Made by a program: the position numbers and the translations under genes. The notes under the pieces were generated by a model. That model did no database searches, had not been told where the DNA came from, and saw only the letters and a program-made list of their open reading frames with translations. A stretch of 51,371 bases of DNA, from the NCBI GenBank assembly GCA_000158135.1, contig DS999531.1:47366-98736 (forward strand), in the 5' to 3' direction. Of this stretch, positions 1-7,875 are shown one piece after another. Source of the stretch: Rhodobacteraceae bacterium KLH11 (GTDB lineage Bacteria; Pseudomonadota; Alphaproteobacteria; Rhodobacterales; Rhodobacteraceae). The stretch's first letter is position 1. The number at the start of each line of letters is the position of its first letter.

Positions 1-18
1 CCAAGCGAAGGCCCTGAT

Positions 19-921
19 TTGAGCGACTGGCTGATCTCTCTCGAAGGTACCGAATCCGGCCACCACCTCGCCCTCGGCCTCGCGCTGATGGCCGCCTTCC
101 TGCACGCCGTCTTCGGCGCGCTGCAAAAAGGCCGCCACGATCCGTGGATGTCGCGCGGCGCGATCGACGCCTGCTATTGCCTGATGGCCGCGCCCTTCGC
201 CTTTTTCGTCGTGCCATGGCCCGAACCCTATATGTGGCCCATCTTCGGCATCGTCTGGCTGATCCATATCGGTTACAAGGTGCTGCAGGCTATGGCCTAT
301 ACCAAAGGCTCCTACACCGTCGTCTACCCGGTTGTACGCGGCACCGGCCCGCTTTTCACCGTGATCGGAGCCTACCTGCTGTTCGGTGAAACCTTCTCGG
401 CCATTCAATGGCTGGGCGTGGCCACTCTGATGGCAGGCATCTTCGGGCTTGCAGCCTATAACCTGCGCTATCTCGAAACCAACCGCGAAACGCTGGGCAT
501 CGCCCTTGCGCTGGCATTGGCAACAGGGCTCTTTGTGGCGCTCTACACCACCTATGACGCCTATGGCATCCGCGCCACCGCCGATCCGTTCACCTTCCTG
601 GCGTGGTTTTTCATGATCGACGGGGCCGCCATGCCCCTCTATGCCGCGCTCAGATACCGCGCCATGACCCACCGCCCCGCGCTTGGCCCCCTGATGCTGC
701 GCGGTCTCGCCGGAGGCATCATCGCCCCCCTCTCTTTCGGGGCCATCATGCTCGCCACGCGGCTCGACAAGGTGGGCGAAGCGGCGGTGCTGCGCGAAAC
801 CTCCACCGTCTTTGCTGCACTTATCGGCTGGCTGGTCCTGAAAGAAACCGTTGGTCCAAGACGCATCGCACTGATGGCATTGATTGCACTTGGCGCTGTA
901 ATAGTTGAAATGGGCGGGTAA
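19..921 (+). CDS. EamA/DMT-family transporter
   Basis: This predicted inner-membrane protein of about 300 residues has roughly ten hydrophobic segments arranged as two EamA halves, the layout of drug/metabolite transporters that export amino acids or small metabolites. Visible family features are the motif around GTGPLFTVIGAYLLFGE at the end of the first half and RETSTVFAALIGWLVLKE in the second. The start used is a TTG at 19 with GAAGG 8-12 bases upstream. The frame is also open through the six codons before it, so a start outside the window cannot be excluded. The stop lies 16 bases before the next gene, suggesting co-transcription. The substrate cannot be told from sequence. Confidence 0.8.
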   Translation: MSDWLISLEGTESGHHLALGLALMAAFLHAVFGALQKGRHDPWMSRGAIDACYCLMAAPFAFFVVPWPEPYMWPIFGIVWLIHIGYKVLQAMAYTKGSYTVVYPVVRGTGPLFTVIGAYLLFGETFSAIQWLGVATLMAGIFGLAAYNLRYLETNRETLGIALALALATGLFVALYTTYDAYGIRATADPFTFLAWFFMIDGAAMPLYAALRYRAMTHRPALGPLMLRGLAGGIIAPLSFGAIMLATRLDKVGEAAVLRETSTVFAALIGWLVLKETVGPRRIALMALIALGAVIVEMGG

Positions 922-937
922 ACAGCAGGTCGGAATC

Positions 938-1543
938 ATGGCAGAGAAAAAAGACATCAACCCCTTCCTTAAACAGGTGCTGGAGCTTGGCCCCCCGCTG
1001 GCCTTTTTCTTCATCTACCTGCGCCTGCGTGATGACAATTTCGTGATCGGAGGTATCGAGTATTCCGGCTTCATCGTTGCCACGATCCTGTTTGTGCCGC
1101 TGATGCTGGCCGCCATGGGCATCCTGTGGTACCTCACGGGCCAGCTCAGCCGGATGCAGATTTTCACCGCCTTCATGGTCATTTTCTTCGGCGGCCTCAC
1201 CGCCTGGTTCAATGACGAGCGGTTCTTCAAGATGAAAACCACGCTGGTCTATGGCTTCTTCTCCGCCATTCTCGGCATCGGCCTGCTGCAGGGAAAATCC
1301 TACCTGGCTTATGTTATGAACGAAATGCTGCCCATGCGGGATGAGGGCTGGATGATCCTGACCCGCCGCCTCGCGGCCTGTTTTGCCGTGCTCGCCGTGG
1401 CGAACGAGCTGGTCTGGCGGACGCTATCGACCGACCTGTGGGTCAAGATCGAAACTTTCGGCTTTCCCATCGCCCTGATGGGTTTCCTGATGGTCCAGTT
1501 CAACATGCTGCAAAGCTACATGGACGATCCCGACGAACAATAG
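938..1543 (+). CDS. YciB/IspZ-type inner-membrane septation protein
   Basis: The protein has about 201 residues and five to six hydrophobic segments. It matches the YciB (IspZ, septation protein A) family in length and in motifs such as GGLTAWFNDERFFKMKTT and a NELVWRT segment before the last helices. YciB is an inner-membrane protein linked to cell envelope integrity and septation. I chose the ATG at 938, which gives the MAEKKDINPF N-terminus; an ATG 33 bases upstream in the same frame overlaps the end of the preceding gene. It follows the DMT transporter by 16 bases, so the two are likely co-transcribed. Confidence 0.85.
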   Translation: MAEKKDINPFLKQVLELGPPLAFFFIYLRLRDDNFVIGGIEYSGFIVATILFVPLMLAAMGILWYLTGQLSRMQIFTAFMVIFFGGLTAWFNDERFFKMKTTLVYGFFSAILGIGLLQGKSYLAYVMNEMLPMRDEGWMILTRRLAACFAVLAVANELVWRTLSTDLWVKIETFGFPIALMGFLMVQFNMLQSYMDDPDEQ

Positions 1544-1644
1544 CCAGACACCTTTAGGCAGAAATACTTAACAAATTTTCTTGGCTTAAGGTCCAAGCTG
1601 TGGAAAGCTGTGTTACCACCCACACCGCTCAACCCCGGAGACCA

Positions 1645-1656
1645 ATGCCCGCATGA
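1645..1656 (+). promoter_or_regulatory. Three-codon leader ORF overlapping the Crp/Fnr start
   Basis: ATG CCC GCA TGA is spaced 4 bases after a GGAG (1637-1640). Its TGA overlaps the paired ATG ATG of the regulator gene. The ribosome-binding site is placed better for this mini-ORF than for the regulator start 12 bases away. A reinitiation or coupling role is inference. Confidence 0.3.
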
Positions 1657-2321
1657 TGGCTTTCCCCAATAGCGGATTCCTGTCCCAGGCTTCCGAAAAG
1701 CTGCGCACGATGCTGGCTGCCCTCGCCACCGAGGTCACTCTGGACCGCGGCGAGGTACTGTTCGAGCAGGGCGATGAGGGGGATGCGCTTTATGCCATTC
1801 TTTCGGGAACGCTTGAGGTCTCGTTTCTGGCGATGAGCGGGCGCAAGCTGTCACTCAGCCTGATGCGCCCGGGCGAGGTGTTCGGCGAAATCGCGCTGTT
1901 TGACAACGGCCCGCGCACTGCCACCGTCACAGCGGCCGAGCCGACCAGAATATTGCGGGTTCGACGCCGGGATGTGATGGCACAAATCCGGCAGCATCCC
2001 GACCTCGCGGTCGATTTGATCCGGCTGGCCGGTCTGCGCATGCGCTGGATGGGGGCGCAGCTGAACGAACAGGTCTTCCTGCCAATGCCCATCCGCCTTG
2101 CCCGCAAACTGCTGCTTCTGGCGGGCCAGCAGGATTCCCCAACCGCCCGCATCACCCTGTCCCAAAGCGAACTTGCCGAGTTTGTCGGAGCCACGCGCGA
2201 GGCAGTGTCCAAAACCATCTCGACATGGAAACGCGACAACGTGGTCGAGGCCTCTCGCGGCGGTCTGCAAATCCATGATTTCGACGCGCTGCGGCAACTG
2301 GCGGAATCCGATTTAATCTAA
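1653..2321 (+). CDS. Crp/Fnr-family transcriptional regulator
   Basis: The 222-residue protein has an N-terminal cyclic-nucleotide-binding domain (about residues 15-130) and a C-terminal HTH_Crp winged helix (about 150-215). The phosphate-binding cassette is nearly canonical: GEIALFDNGPRTATV at about 75-89, with the Glu and Arg used to hold cyclic nucleotide. There are no cysteine clusters of the FNR type, so it is more likely a CRP-like sensor than an iron-sulfur oxygen sensor. The recognition helix lies in GATREAVSKTISTWK. The start is one of two adjacent ATGs (1653, 1656) preceded by a three-codon mini-ORF. A perfect CRP-type palindrome lies 14 bases after the stop. Confidence 0.88.
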   Translation: MMAFPNSGFLSQASEKLRTMLAALATEVTLDRGEVLFEQGDEGDALYAILSGTLEVSFLAMSGRKLSLSLMRPGEVFGEIALFDNGPRTATVTAAEPTRILRVRRRDVMAQIRQHPDLAVDLIRLAGLRMRWMGAQLNEQVFLPMPIRLARKLLLLAGQQDSPTARITLSQSELAEFVGATREAVSKTISTWKRDNVVEASRGGLQIHDFDALRQLAESDLI

Positions 2322-2334
2322 ATTTTCGGCATAG

Positions 2335-2352
2335 ATGTGATCCGCTTCACAT
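2335..2352. promoter_or_regulatory. Perfect CRP-type operator TGTGA-N6-TCACA
   Basis: The sequence reads A TGTGA TCCGCT TCACA T, an 18-base symmetrical site matching the classical CRP consensus exactly. Its centre (2343.5) is 41.5 bases upstream of about 2385. That is the class II activator position for a start placed just after the weak -10-like TAAGGT at 2373-2378. The neighbouring Crp/Fnr protein is the obvious candidate ligand, but this is inferred. Confidence 0.7.
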
Positions 2353-2384
2353 ACGGGACCTCTGAATTCCCCTAAGGTCAACTG

Positions 2385-2484
2385 TGTTACCGTAGGAGGT
2401 CGGTTTTATCATCCCCGATATCTGTCCACCGACCTCTCCCTGTACAAGAGCCATATGCCTTCCCCGGCATATGGCTTCTTTTTT
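2385..2484 (+). ncRNA. Candidate CRP-controlled small RNA
   Basis: About 100 bases contain two strong hairpins and no plausible ORF. The first hairpin pairs GAGGTCGGT (2396-2404) with ACCGACCTC (2428-2436) around a 23-base loop; the second is an intrinsic terminator. The first stem sequesters an AGGAGG (2394-2399) that is not followed by any usable start codon, which argues against a leader peptide. A CRP-type box at the class II distance lies upstream. I do not recognise the RNA family; the 5' end is a guess from the box and the -10-like element. Confidence 0.5.
2449..2484 (+). terminator. Intrinsic terminator
   Basis: An 11-base perfect stem (AGCCATATGCC at 2449-2459 with GGCATATGGCT at 2466-2476) has a 6-base loop and runs into TTCTTTTTT. 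It would end the candidate small RNA or a read-through transcript of the Crp/Fnr gene. Confidence 0.85.
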
Positions 2485-2653
2485 CACCCAGAAAATAGGC
2501 CCACGCTAACCACTCCCGGGTATTCGCGGTACTTTTCCCGATCACTCGCGATCCGGTCCAATCAAGATGTCGTCAGTGAAATTGTGGCGGTGAATCCTTC
2601 GAAATAAATTCGAAAGCCATCCTGCTACCGCTAAAACACCAACTGCGGCTATG

Positions 2654-2657
2654 CGGA
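2654..2657. repeat. Left copy of the CGGA target-site duplication
   Basis: CGGA directly precedes the left inverted repeat and is repeated at 4349-4352 directly after the right inverted repeat. Confidence 0.7.
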
Positions 2658-4348
2658 GAGGCTGTGTTAAAACTCCCTTTGCTGGTTATTGGATGGTATG
2701 ATTTACGCATTCGCTGCGGAGGCATTCAATGGGGCAGTTTGTCGAGGGCGCGGATCGACATTAGGCGATGTTGCTGCCTGAATGTCTGGAAGATTATGTG
2801 GGCGAAGACAGCCCTGTGCGGGCAGTTGATGGGTTCATCGACATGCTCGATTTGGCTGGACTGGGGTTCCAATCCTCGCCAGCTTCGACGGGTCGGCCCG
2901 GCTACCATCCCGGGTTGATGCTGCGGATTTACCTGTATGGCTACCTCAATCAAATCCAGTCATCGCGGAGGCTGGAACGTGAATGCGGCCGCAATCTGGA
3001 ACTCATCTGGCTGACCGGCCGATTGAAGCTTGACTTCAAGACCATTGCCGACTTCCGAAAGGACAATGGCCCCGCGATCCGCAAGGTCTGCCAACAGTTT
3101 GTCGCCCTGTGCCGCGATATCAATCTCTTGGACGGTAGTCTGGTCGCCATTGATGGCAGCCGGTTCAAGGCGGTGAACGCCAAGGCCAAGAACTACACGC
3201 GTGGCAAGCTGCGCCAGAAGCTGGGTGAGATTGACAAGGCCGTAGAGCGTTATCTCGGCGAATTGGATCGCGCTGATGAGGTGTTTGAGCAGACCGGCAC
3301 GGTGCTGCCGGAGGCACGAATGGAACGCACGCTGCGAAAGCTGGAACATCTGCAAAAGGAAGCAGCGCGCTACCGTTCGATAGAGAAACGCATGGATGAA
3401 ACCGGCGAAACGCAGGCGTCGCTGAGCGATCCCGATGCGCGATCCATGGCGACAACGCCCCGTATGCCGCGTGTCGTGGGGTACAATGTGCAGACGGCAG
3501 TTGAAGCCGAGAACCACCTGATCGTCGCCCATGAAGTCACCATGCGGGGCTATGATCGGGACGCGTTGTCGATGATGGCCGTTGCTGCGCGCGACGCGAT
3601 GGCCGCAGATCGGGTCGAGGCCATCGCCGACAAAGGGTACTACAAGAGCGAGGAAATCCTCGCCTGCGAAGAGGCCGGTATCTCTGTCGCTGTTCCCAAG
3701 CCGCAGACTTCGAATGCCAGAGCCCGGGGTCAGTTCGACAAAGCTGACTTCACCTATGACGCAGAAGCCGACGTCTATGTCTGCCCCGCTGGCGAGCAAC
3801 TGATCTACCGGTTTACGGGGTCCCAGGATGGCAAAGCCATCAGGGTCTACTGGTCGAGCAACTGTGCCGACTGTGTCATCAAAGACAAATGCACCAACAG
3901 CAAGCAGCGCCGCATTCGCAGGTGGGAACACGAAGACGTGCTGGAACGGGTGCAGCAGCGGCTGGACAAAGACCCCGACCAACTGGCTGTTCGCAGCATG
4001 ACGGTCGAGCATCCCTACGGTACGATCAAGTCCTGGATGGGCGCTACGCACTTCAAGATGAGGCGGCTGAAAAACGTCGCCACCGAAATGGCCTTGCACA
4101 TTCTTGCCTACAACATGACCCGCGTCATGAAGATCATTGGCGTTCCGGCTTTGGTCGCCGCGATGAAGGCCTGAAAGGCGGCTGCTTGGTCAAAAACCGC
4201 TTCTCAACGAAGACCAATCGCCCCAGATTGCCTCAGGAACGGCTGTCCGCCCAAATCTGAACAATCAGAGAGGCCCGAGCGAGAAGCCTCCCGAAAACGA
4301 ACAACGTAGGAAATACCGCAAAATCTCAGCCAGCTTCCACACAGCCTC
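2658..4348 (+). mobile_element. IS1182-family insertion sequence, 1691 bp
   Basis: The ends are imperfect inverted repeats: GAGGCTGTGTTAAA at 2658-2671 matches the reverse complement of 4335-4348 at 12 of 14 positions. Identical CGGA tetranucleotides sit directly outside (2654-2657 and 4349-4352), as expected for a target-site duplication. A single transposase gene fills most of the element. The element is inserted in non-coding DNA downstream of the small RNA terminator and bounds the AT-rich islet on the left. Confidence 0.88.
2768..4174 (+). CDS. IS1182-family transposase, 5' end interrupted by a stop
   Basis: The 468-residue DDE transposase has an N-terminal DUF772-type region (about 10-110) and a catalytic core. 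Likely acidic residues are Asp129 (VAIDGSRF), Asp288 (AIADKGYY) and Glu414 (VEHPYGTIK). Cysteines around 339 and 366-375 form the zinc-knuckle-like insert of this family. The natural start appears to be the ATG at 2729, which would add the family N-terminus beginning MGQFVEGADRH. However, codon 12 of that frame is TAG (2762-2764), so translation must begin at the ATG at 2768. A CAG to TAG change would explain it. Catalytic residues are intact, so activity is uncertain rather than excluded. Confidence 0.85.
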   Translation: MLLPECLEDYVGEDSPVRAVDGFIDMLDLAGLGFQSSPASTGRPGYHPGLMLRIYLYGYLNQIQSSRRLERECGRNLELIWLTGRLKLDFKTIADFRKDNGPAIRKVCQQFVALCRDINLLDGSLVAIDGSRFKAVNAKAKNYTRGKLRQKLGEIDKAVERYLGELDRADEVFEQTGTVLPEARMERTLRKLEHLQKEAARYRSIEKRMDETGETQASLSDPDARSMATTPRMPRVVGYNVQTAVEAENHLIVAHEVTMRGYDRDALSMMAVAARDAMAADRVEAIADKGYYKSEEILACEEAGISVAVPKPQTSNARARGQFDKADFTYDAEADVYVCPAGEQLIYRFTGSQDGKAIRVYWSSNCADCVIKDKCTNSKQRRIRRWEHEDVLERVQQRLDKDPDQLAVRSMTVEHPYGTIKSWMGATHFKMRRLKNVATEMALHILAYNMTRVMKIIGVPALVAAMKA

Positions 4349-4352
4349 CGGA
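4349..4352. repeat. Right copy of the CGGA target-site duplication
   Basis: CGGA follows the right inverted repeat and matches 2654-2657. An intact duplication suggests a simple insertion rather than recombination between copies. Confidence 0.7.
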
Positions 4353-4641
4353 CTTTTCTGCCTTTCAACTGTTCACCTCAAAGGTCTGCTTCATCGAACA
4401 AACAACACTAGCCCACAAAAACAGGTTCGTACCAGCCATTGACTATCAAAGGAGCTTTAGAGCTATGGTGGCGAGTAGCGCATTTGTTCAGGCTGAAAGG
4501 TGCAAATCAAGGGAATCGTCGAGGATGTGTTGCAGCCTGATGTGATCGAGTATCTAAGTTGGATAAGTGCACTCATGGTTAACCATTTCTAAAATGCTGA
4601 ACGGCACAATCATGTGCTGAACAAAAGGCCTAGTGTGCGAT
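4353..4641. other. AT-richer non-coding stretch
   Basis: About 290 bases between the right end of the first IS and the toxin-like gene are stop-rich in all frames and visibly AT-richer than the surrounding chromosome. I see no RNA gene, repeat or recognisable coding remnant here. It may be debris left upstream of a truncated gene. Confidence 0.4.
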
Positions 4642-4680
4642 ATGACCCTGATTGATCCCCAATAATATCGAGAAGCCTTT

Positions 4681-5502
4681 GTGCAATATCTGCGCAAGGG
4701 CACGCCAATCCGTTTTGAGACGAAGAACACCAAGCCTACCACCCATTACATCTGGCGGACGCGGCGCGACGGCAGGGTTCGATCATCACATGCCGAACGC
4801 GAAGGTCAAATTTTTTCATGGGACGATCCACCAGAAGGCGGACACCCTGGGGAAGACTACGGATGCCGCTGCACGGCGGATCCATATCTGCCTGAAGCTT
4901 CGGAGTCTATGGAAATCGCTTTGCGGGGTGTCTCAGGTGGTGGTGCTGTTTGGAGCAGTACAGATTTTGTGCGCCACTACTACCATGGCGATGGTAGAGG
5001 CGTCACCGTACGCGAGACCGGCCATCTATCCGCAATAGTCGATGAATACATGGCTCAAGTGGAAAAAAGGTTGAAAGATCAAATTGCTACTGAAGCACGA
5101 GATAAAAGCACAGGCAGCTTCACCTATCCATTTGGCAGACCGTACAACATGACTAGTGTCGTTTTCAGCATCGAGGACACAGTTATCGGCGGTAAATTTT
5201 CGGGGAGCGTAGAGGAACAGCATGGTGTCCTAAACGCAGAAGGCTCGTTTGATTTCTACTTAAAGGACGAATTTTCTGATCCGGCTGACATAGGCGTTGA
5301 GGTCATTGATCAAGGCGAGACGATTTTTGAGAACATACACAGGCCGCTAGATAATTATCTTCGAGGCCGCACCGGTCTTCCACCGCGTGGACCTCAACGG
5401 CTCGAGATTCAAACTGGTGAGCCGTATTCAATAACTGACGATTGGTCAGGAACCCTGAGAGGACAAATCTACCTAGACCCCGCGCGAAGTGCCTATGGAT
5501 AA
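4681..5502 (+). CDS. Putative polymorphic toxin with MuF-type tail and unknown C-terminal domain
   Basis: The 273-residue protein has two parts. Residues about 20-69 carry the end of a Mu gpF/SPP1 gp7-like domain: HYIWRTRRDGRVRSSH followed by GHPGEDYGCRC, a signature of phage minor-head proteins that also serves as a tag on bacterial toxins. Residues about 95-273 are a separate domain with HYYHGDGRGVTV, YPFGRPYNMTS and FYLKDEFSDPADIGVEV; I do not recognise it with certainty. The start used is a GTG at 4681 with GAGAAG upstream. An earlier in-frame ATG at 4642 is cut off by TAA at 4663-4665, so the gene may be truncated. It overlaps the next gene by 8 bases, the usual layout of a toxin with its immunity gene. 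A colicin-M-like, envelope-acting toxin is speculative. Confidence 0.55.
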   Translation: MQYLRKGTPIRFETKNTKPTTHYIWRTRRDGRVRSSHAEREGQIFSWDDPPEGGHPGEDYGCRCTADPYLPEASESMEIALRGVSGGGAVWSSTDFVRHYYHGDGRGVTVRETGHLSAIVDEYMAQVEKRLKDQIATEARDKSTGSFTYPFGRPYNMTSVVFSIEDTVIGGKFSGSVEEQHGVLNAEGSFDFYLKDEFSDPADIGVEVIDQGETIFENIHRPLDNYLRGRTGLPPRGPQRLEIQTGEPYSITDDWSGTLRGQIYLDPARSAYG

Positions 5503-5989
5503 ATTCCGCCTCCTTTTCGTTGCCGGAATATGTGCTGCAATCTTTGCACTAGCATTCTCCTGGGGGATACCAACACGCTGCGTTCAGCTTCCGAACGGCA
5601 TGAACATTGGAAAGCAGGCAATTATTGATTTCGCCAAGCCATATTTTCGTCCCGAAGTTGTGCTAAAATTTCCAAACGGGAAGTCTCTACTTACTGGAGA
5701 TGCTTGGCCGTTCTTTACAACCGAAACAACGGTTTATGGAACCGCAGAAGCAAACGACGCTGATAACGATTTTCGGTTTGTTTGGCGGATGGATAGAGGA
5801 CTAGTCCGAAGAAACGAGGACCCCATACGATATCAACGCCTTATTGAGGAAGCTGGTCCACTACTTGACGGCACACCGCATGGGGGGTTCGGATCAGAAA
5901 TCATTATGTGGCAACTTCAAAAGCAGCCCGCATATGCGGATCAAACCTGCCGGACGCGGTGGATCGCAATAGGCAACGCAGGTATCTAA
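5495..5989 (+). CDS. Putative membrane-anchored immunity protein
   Basis: The 164-residue protein starts at the ATG at 5495, inside the end of the toxin-like gene (8-base overlap, so probably translationally coupled). Residues 1-24 form a positively started hydrophobic helix (KFRLLFVAGICAAIFALAF). There is no convincing lipobox or cleavage site, so it is probably an N-terminal anchor with about 140 residues outside the inner membrane. Two cysteines, near residue 29 and close to the C-terminus, could form a disulfide there. I find no family match. Anchored, periplasm-facing immunity proteins protect against toxins that act in the periplasm, so this topology suggests where the neighbour acts. 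The function is inferred from context only. Confidence 0.5.
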   Translation: MDKFRLLFVAGICAAIFALAFSWGIPTRCVQLPNGMNIGKQAIIDFAKPYFRPEVVLKFPNGKSLLTGDAWPFFTTETTVYGTAEANDADNDFRFVWRMDRGLVRRNEDPIRYQRLIEEAGPLLDGTPHGGFGSEIIMWQLQKQPAYADQTCRTRWIAIGNAGI

Positions 5990-6156
5990 CTTCCTGCCCG
6001 CTCGACACCGTTTTTCGCCGTTATTATATTCCGCACAGTAGCTGCGTGCTACCTGCCACCTCGCCCTGTTTCGATGCCCGGCGTTCAATTCCGCCGCGAT
6101 CTGGCGAAAGGATGCAACACAGCCGACCTTCGCGCGTCGCACAACATAGTGCATTT

Positions 6157-7760
6157 TGAGCCTATTTTGTTGAAAAAGTCGCTGTTGCTTTGGGTCAAGT
6201 CGTTTGATTTACTCCCTTTTGTAGGATGAGGAGCGATTTGACGATGATGGGAACACAAGAAGCCCCAGCACGCCTATTTTACGACTTTGATTTGGAGGCA
6301 CATGTCCCGGCTGATCACATGCTGCGCGAGATTGACCGGTTTCTTGATATCGGCACCATCCGTCAGCAGCTTGCGCCGCATTACAGTCATTTGGGCCGCC
6401 CTTCGATTGACCCTGAACTGATCATACGGATGTTGGTGATTGGGTATGTCCTCGGCATCCGTTCAGAGCAGCGTCTCTGTGATGAGGTTCATTTGAACCT
6501 GGCCTATCGGTGGTTTTGCCGTCTGGGCATTGACGGCAAAGTGCCGAATCACAGCACCTTCTCAAGATACCGCCATGGCAAATTCCGGGACAGCGACTTG
6601 CTCCGGTCAGTATTCGAAGCCACCGTTGCGCGCTGTATTTCTGAAGGTCTTGTCGGCGGCCACGGTTTTGCCGTTGATGCAAGCCTGGTCGAAGCAGATG
6701 TCGACAGGATGAACTCAACGGCACAGGTAGATTGGGATGCATCCACCATCGATTCTGATGATGTGCCCCACGCTGTCCGGGAATATCTCGACGTTCTTGA
6801 CGACAAGGCTTTTGGGGCTTCGACACCGGTCAAGCCGAAGTTTACGTTTCATTATGATCCCTCCAGCCAATGGACTGCCGCGCGCAAGGGACCTGCGATC
6901 TTCGCTTATTCGAACAACTATCTGATCGACACCGATCATTCTGTGATTGTGGACGTCGAAGCGACACGCTCAATCAGACAGGCCAAAGTAGGTACCGCAC
7001 AAACCATGATCGACCGAACAGAGGAACGCTTCAGCATCAAGCCTGACTGGTTGGTGGCAGACACCGCATACGGATATGCAGAGAACCTCGCCTGGCTAAC
7101 AAAGAAGCGTGGCATCATTCCGTTTATCCCTTTAGTCGACAAGGGGGAATGCACAGACGGCACCTTCTCCCTTTCAGACTTTGAATGGGACCAAGACAAC
7201 GACCGCTATACTTGCCCAGAAGGCCAGCACCTGTTGCAGCCCCGGCGCAACTACTCCGACCCACGCAGGAGAGAACCCAAAACCGGCCGTCGCCGCTACC
7301 GAGCCACCAAAGCCATTTGCGATGCCTGCCCATCGAAATCAAAATGCTGCCCGAATACCAACACCCGCTTCATCGGTCGCGAGGAACACGAGGACGCACG
7401 CGACTTCGCCCGACTGGCTGCCAAATCACCCTTCAATCCCAAGGCGCAAGCCAAACGCAAAAAAGGTTGAGATGCTCTTCGCCCATCTCAAACGCATTCT
7501 TGGCCTCGGGCGGCTCAGACCTCGAGGGCCAGGCGGTGTGCAGGACGAATTTACGCTCGCAGCAATCGCCCAAAATCTCCGAAAACTCGCAAAACTAAGA
7601 CCAAGGACCGCCGATACAAGGATCGCGATATGATCTGAACCCGTAATACGACAGACCAACGAGCCGCCCAGTGCAACGGACGGAACAAAAAGCCCGCGGT
7701 CAACGCACCGACGCTGCCAACTCCACAAATCTCAGCGGATTCTTCAACAAAATAAGCTCA
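6157..7760 (+). mobile_element. Second insertion sequence (IS1182/IS5-like), frameshifted
   Basis: Inverted ends match over about 28 bases: TGAGCCTATTTTGTTGAA starting at 6157 corresponds to the reverse complement of the sequence ending at 7760 (TGAGCTTATTTTGTTGAA). Both continue with an aligned CGCTG block. The element of about 1604 bases carries one transposase gene in two frames. No direct repeat is evident in the flanks, so boundaries are set by the inverted repeats alone. The ends differ from those of the first IS, so the pair is not an ordinary composite transposon. Confidence 0.75.
6244..7633 (+). pseudogene. Transposase split by a frameshift before the catalytic Glu
   Basis: The first part runs from about 6244 (GAGGAG ten bases upstream; another in-frame ATG is at 6226) to a TGA at 7468-7470. 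It carries the DUF772-type N-terminus and two catalytic Asp candidates: AVDASLVEAD (about residue 141 counted from 6226) and VADTAYGY (about 269). The conserved end, VEMLFAHLKRILGL, with the third catalytic acidic residue, continues in the +1 frame to 7633. The frames separate at a run of six A (7458-7463). With five A the frame would be continuous, so this is either a one-base insertion or a site of transcriptional slippage. As written, the gene cannot make a full DDE protein by normal translation. Confidence 0.8.
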
Positions 7761-7875
7761 CACCAGACCTTCACCCCACCTGAAATCGCAAAAAGCAGAC
7801 TACCTTTTGGTGATCTGCGGCATCTGGAGCGCAGGATTGGGATGATCCCAACCCTGGACTGCTTTTGGAGTGTAT

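Noticed and set aside
2385..2484. Short peptide gene using the AGGAGG at 2394
   Set aside because: No ATG, GTG or TTG lies at a usable distance downstream.
4681..5502. Definite colicin M domain
   Set aside because: The D-x-Y-D-x5-HR signature is not present in order; DFY and HR occur but about 30 residues apart, so only a hypothesis is kept.
2658..7760. Composite transposon made of two identical IS copies
   Set aside because: The two elements have different terminal sequences and different transposases, and only the first has target duplications.
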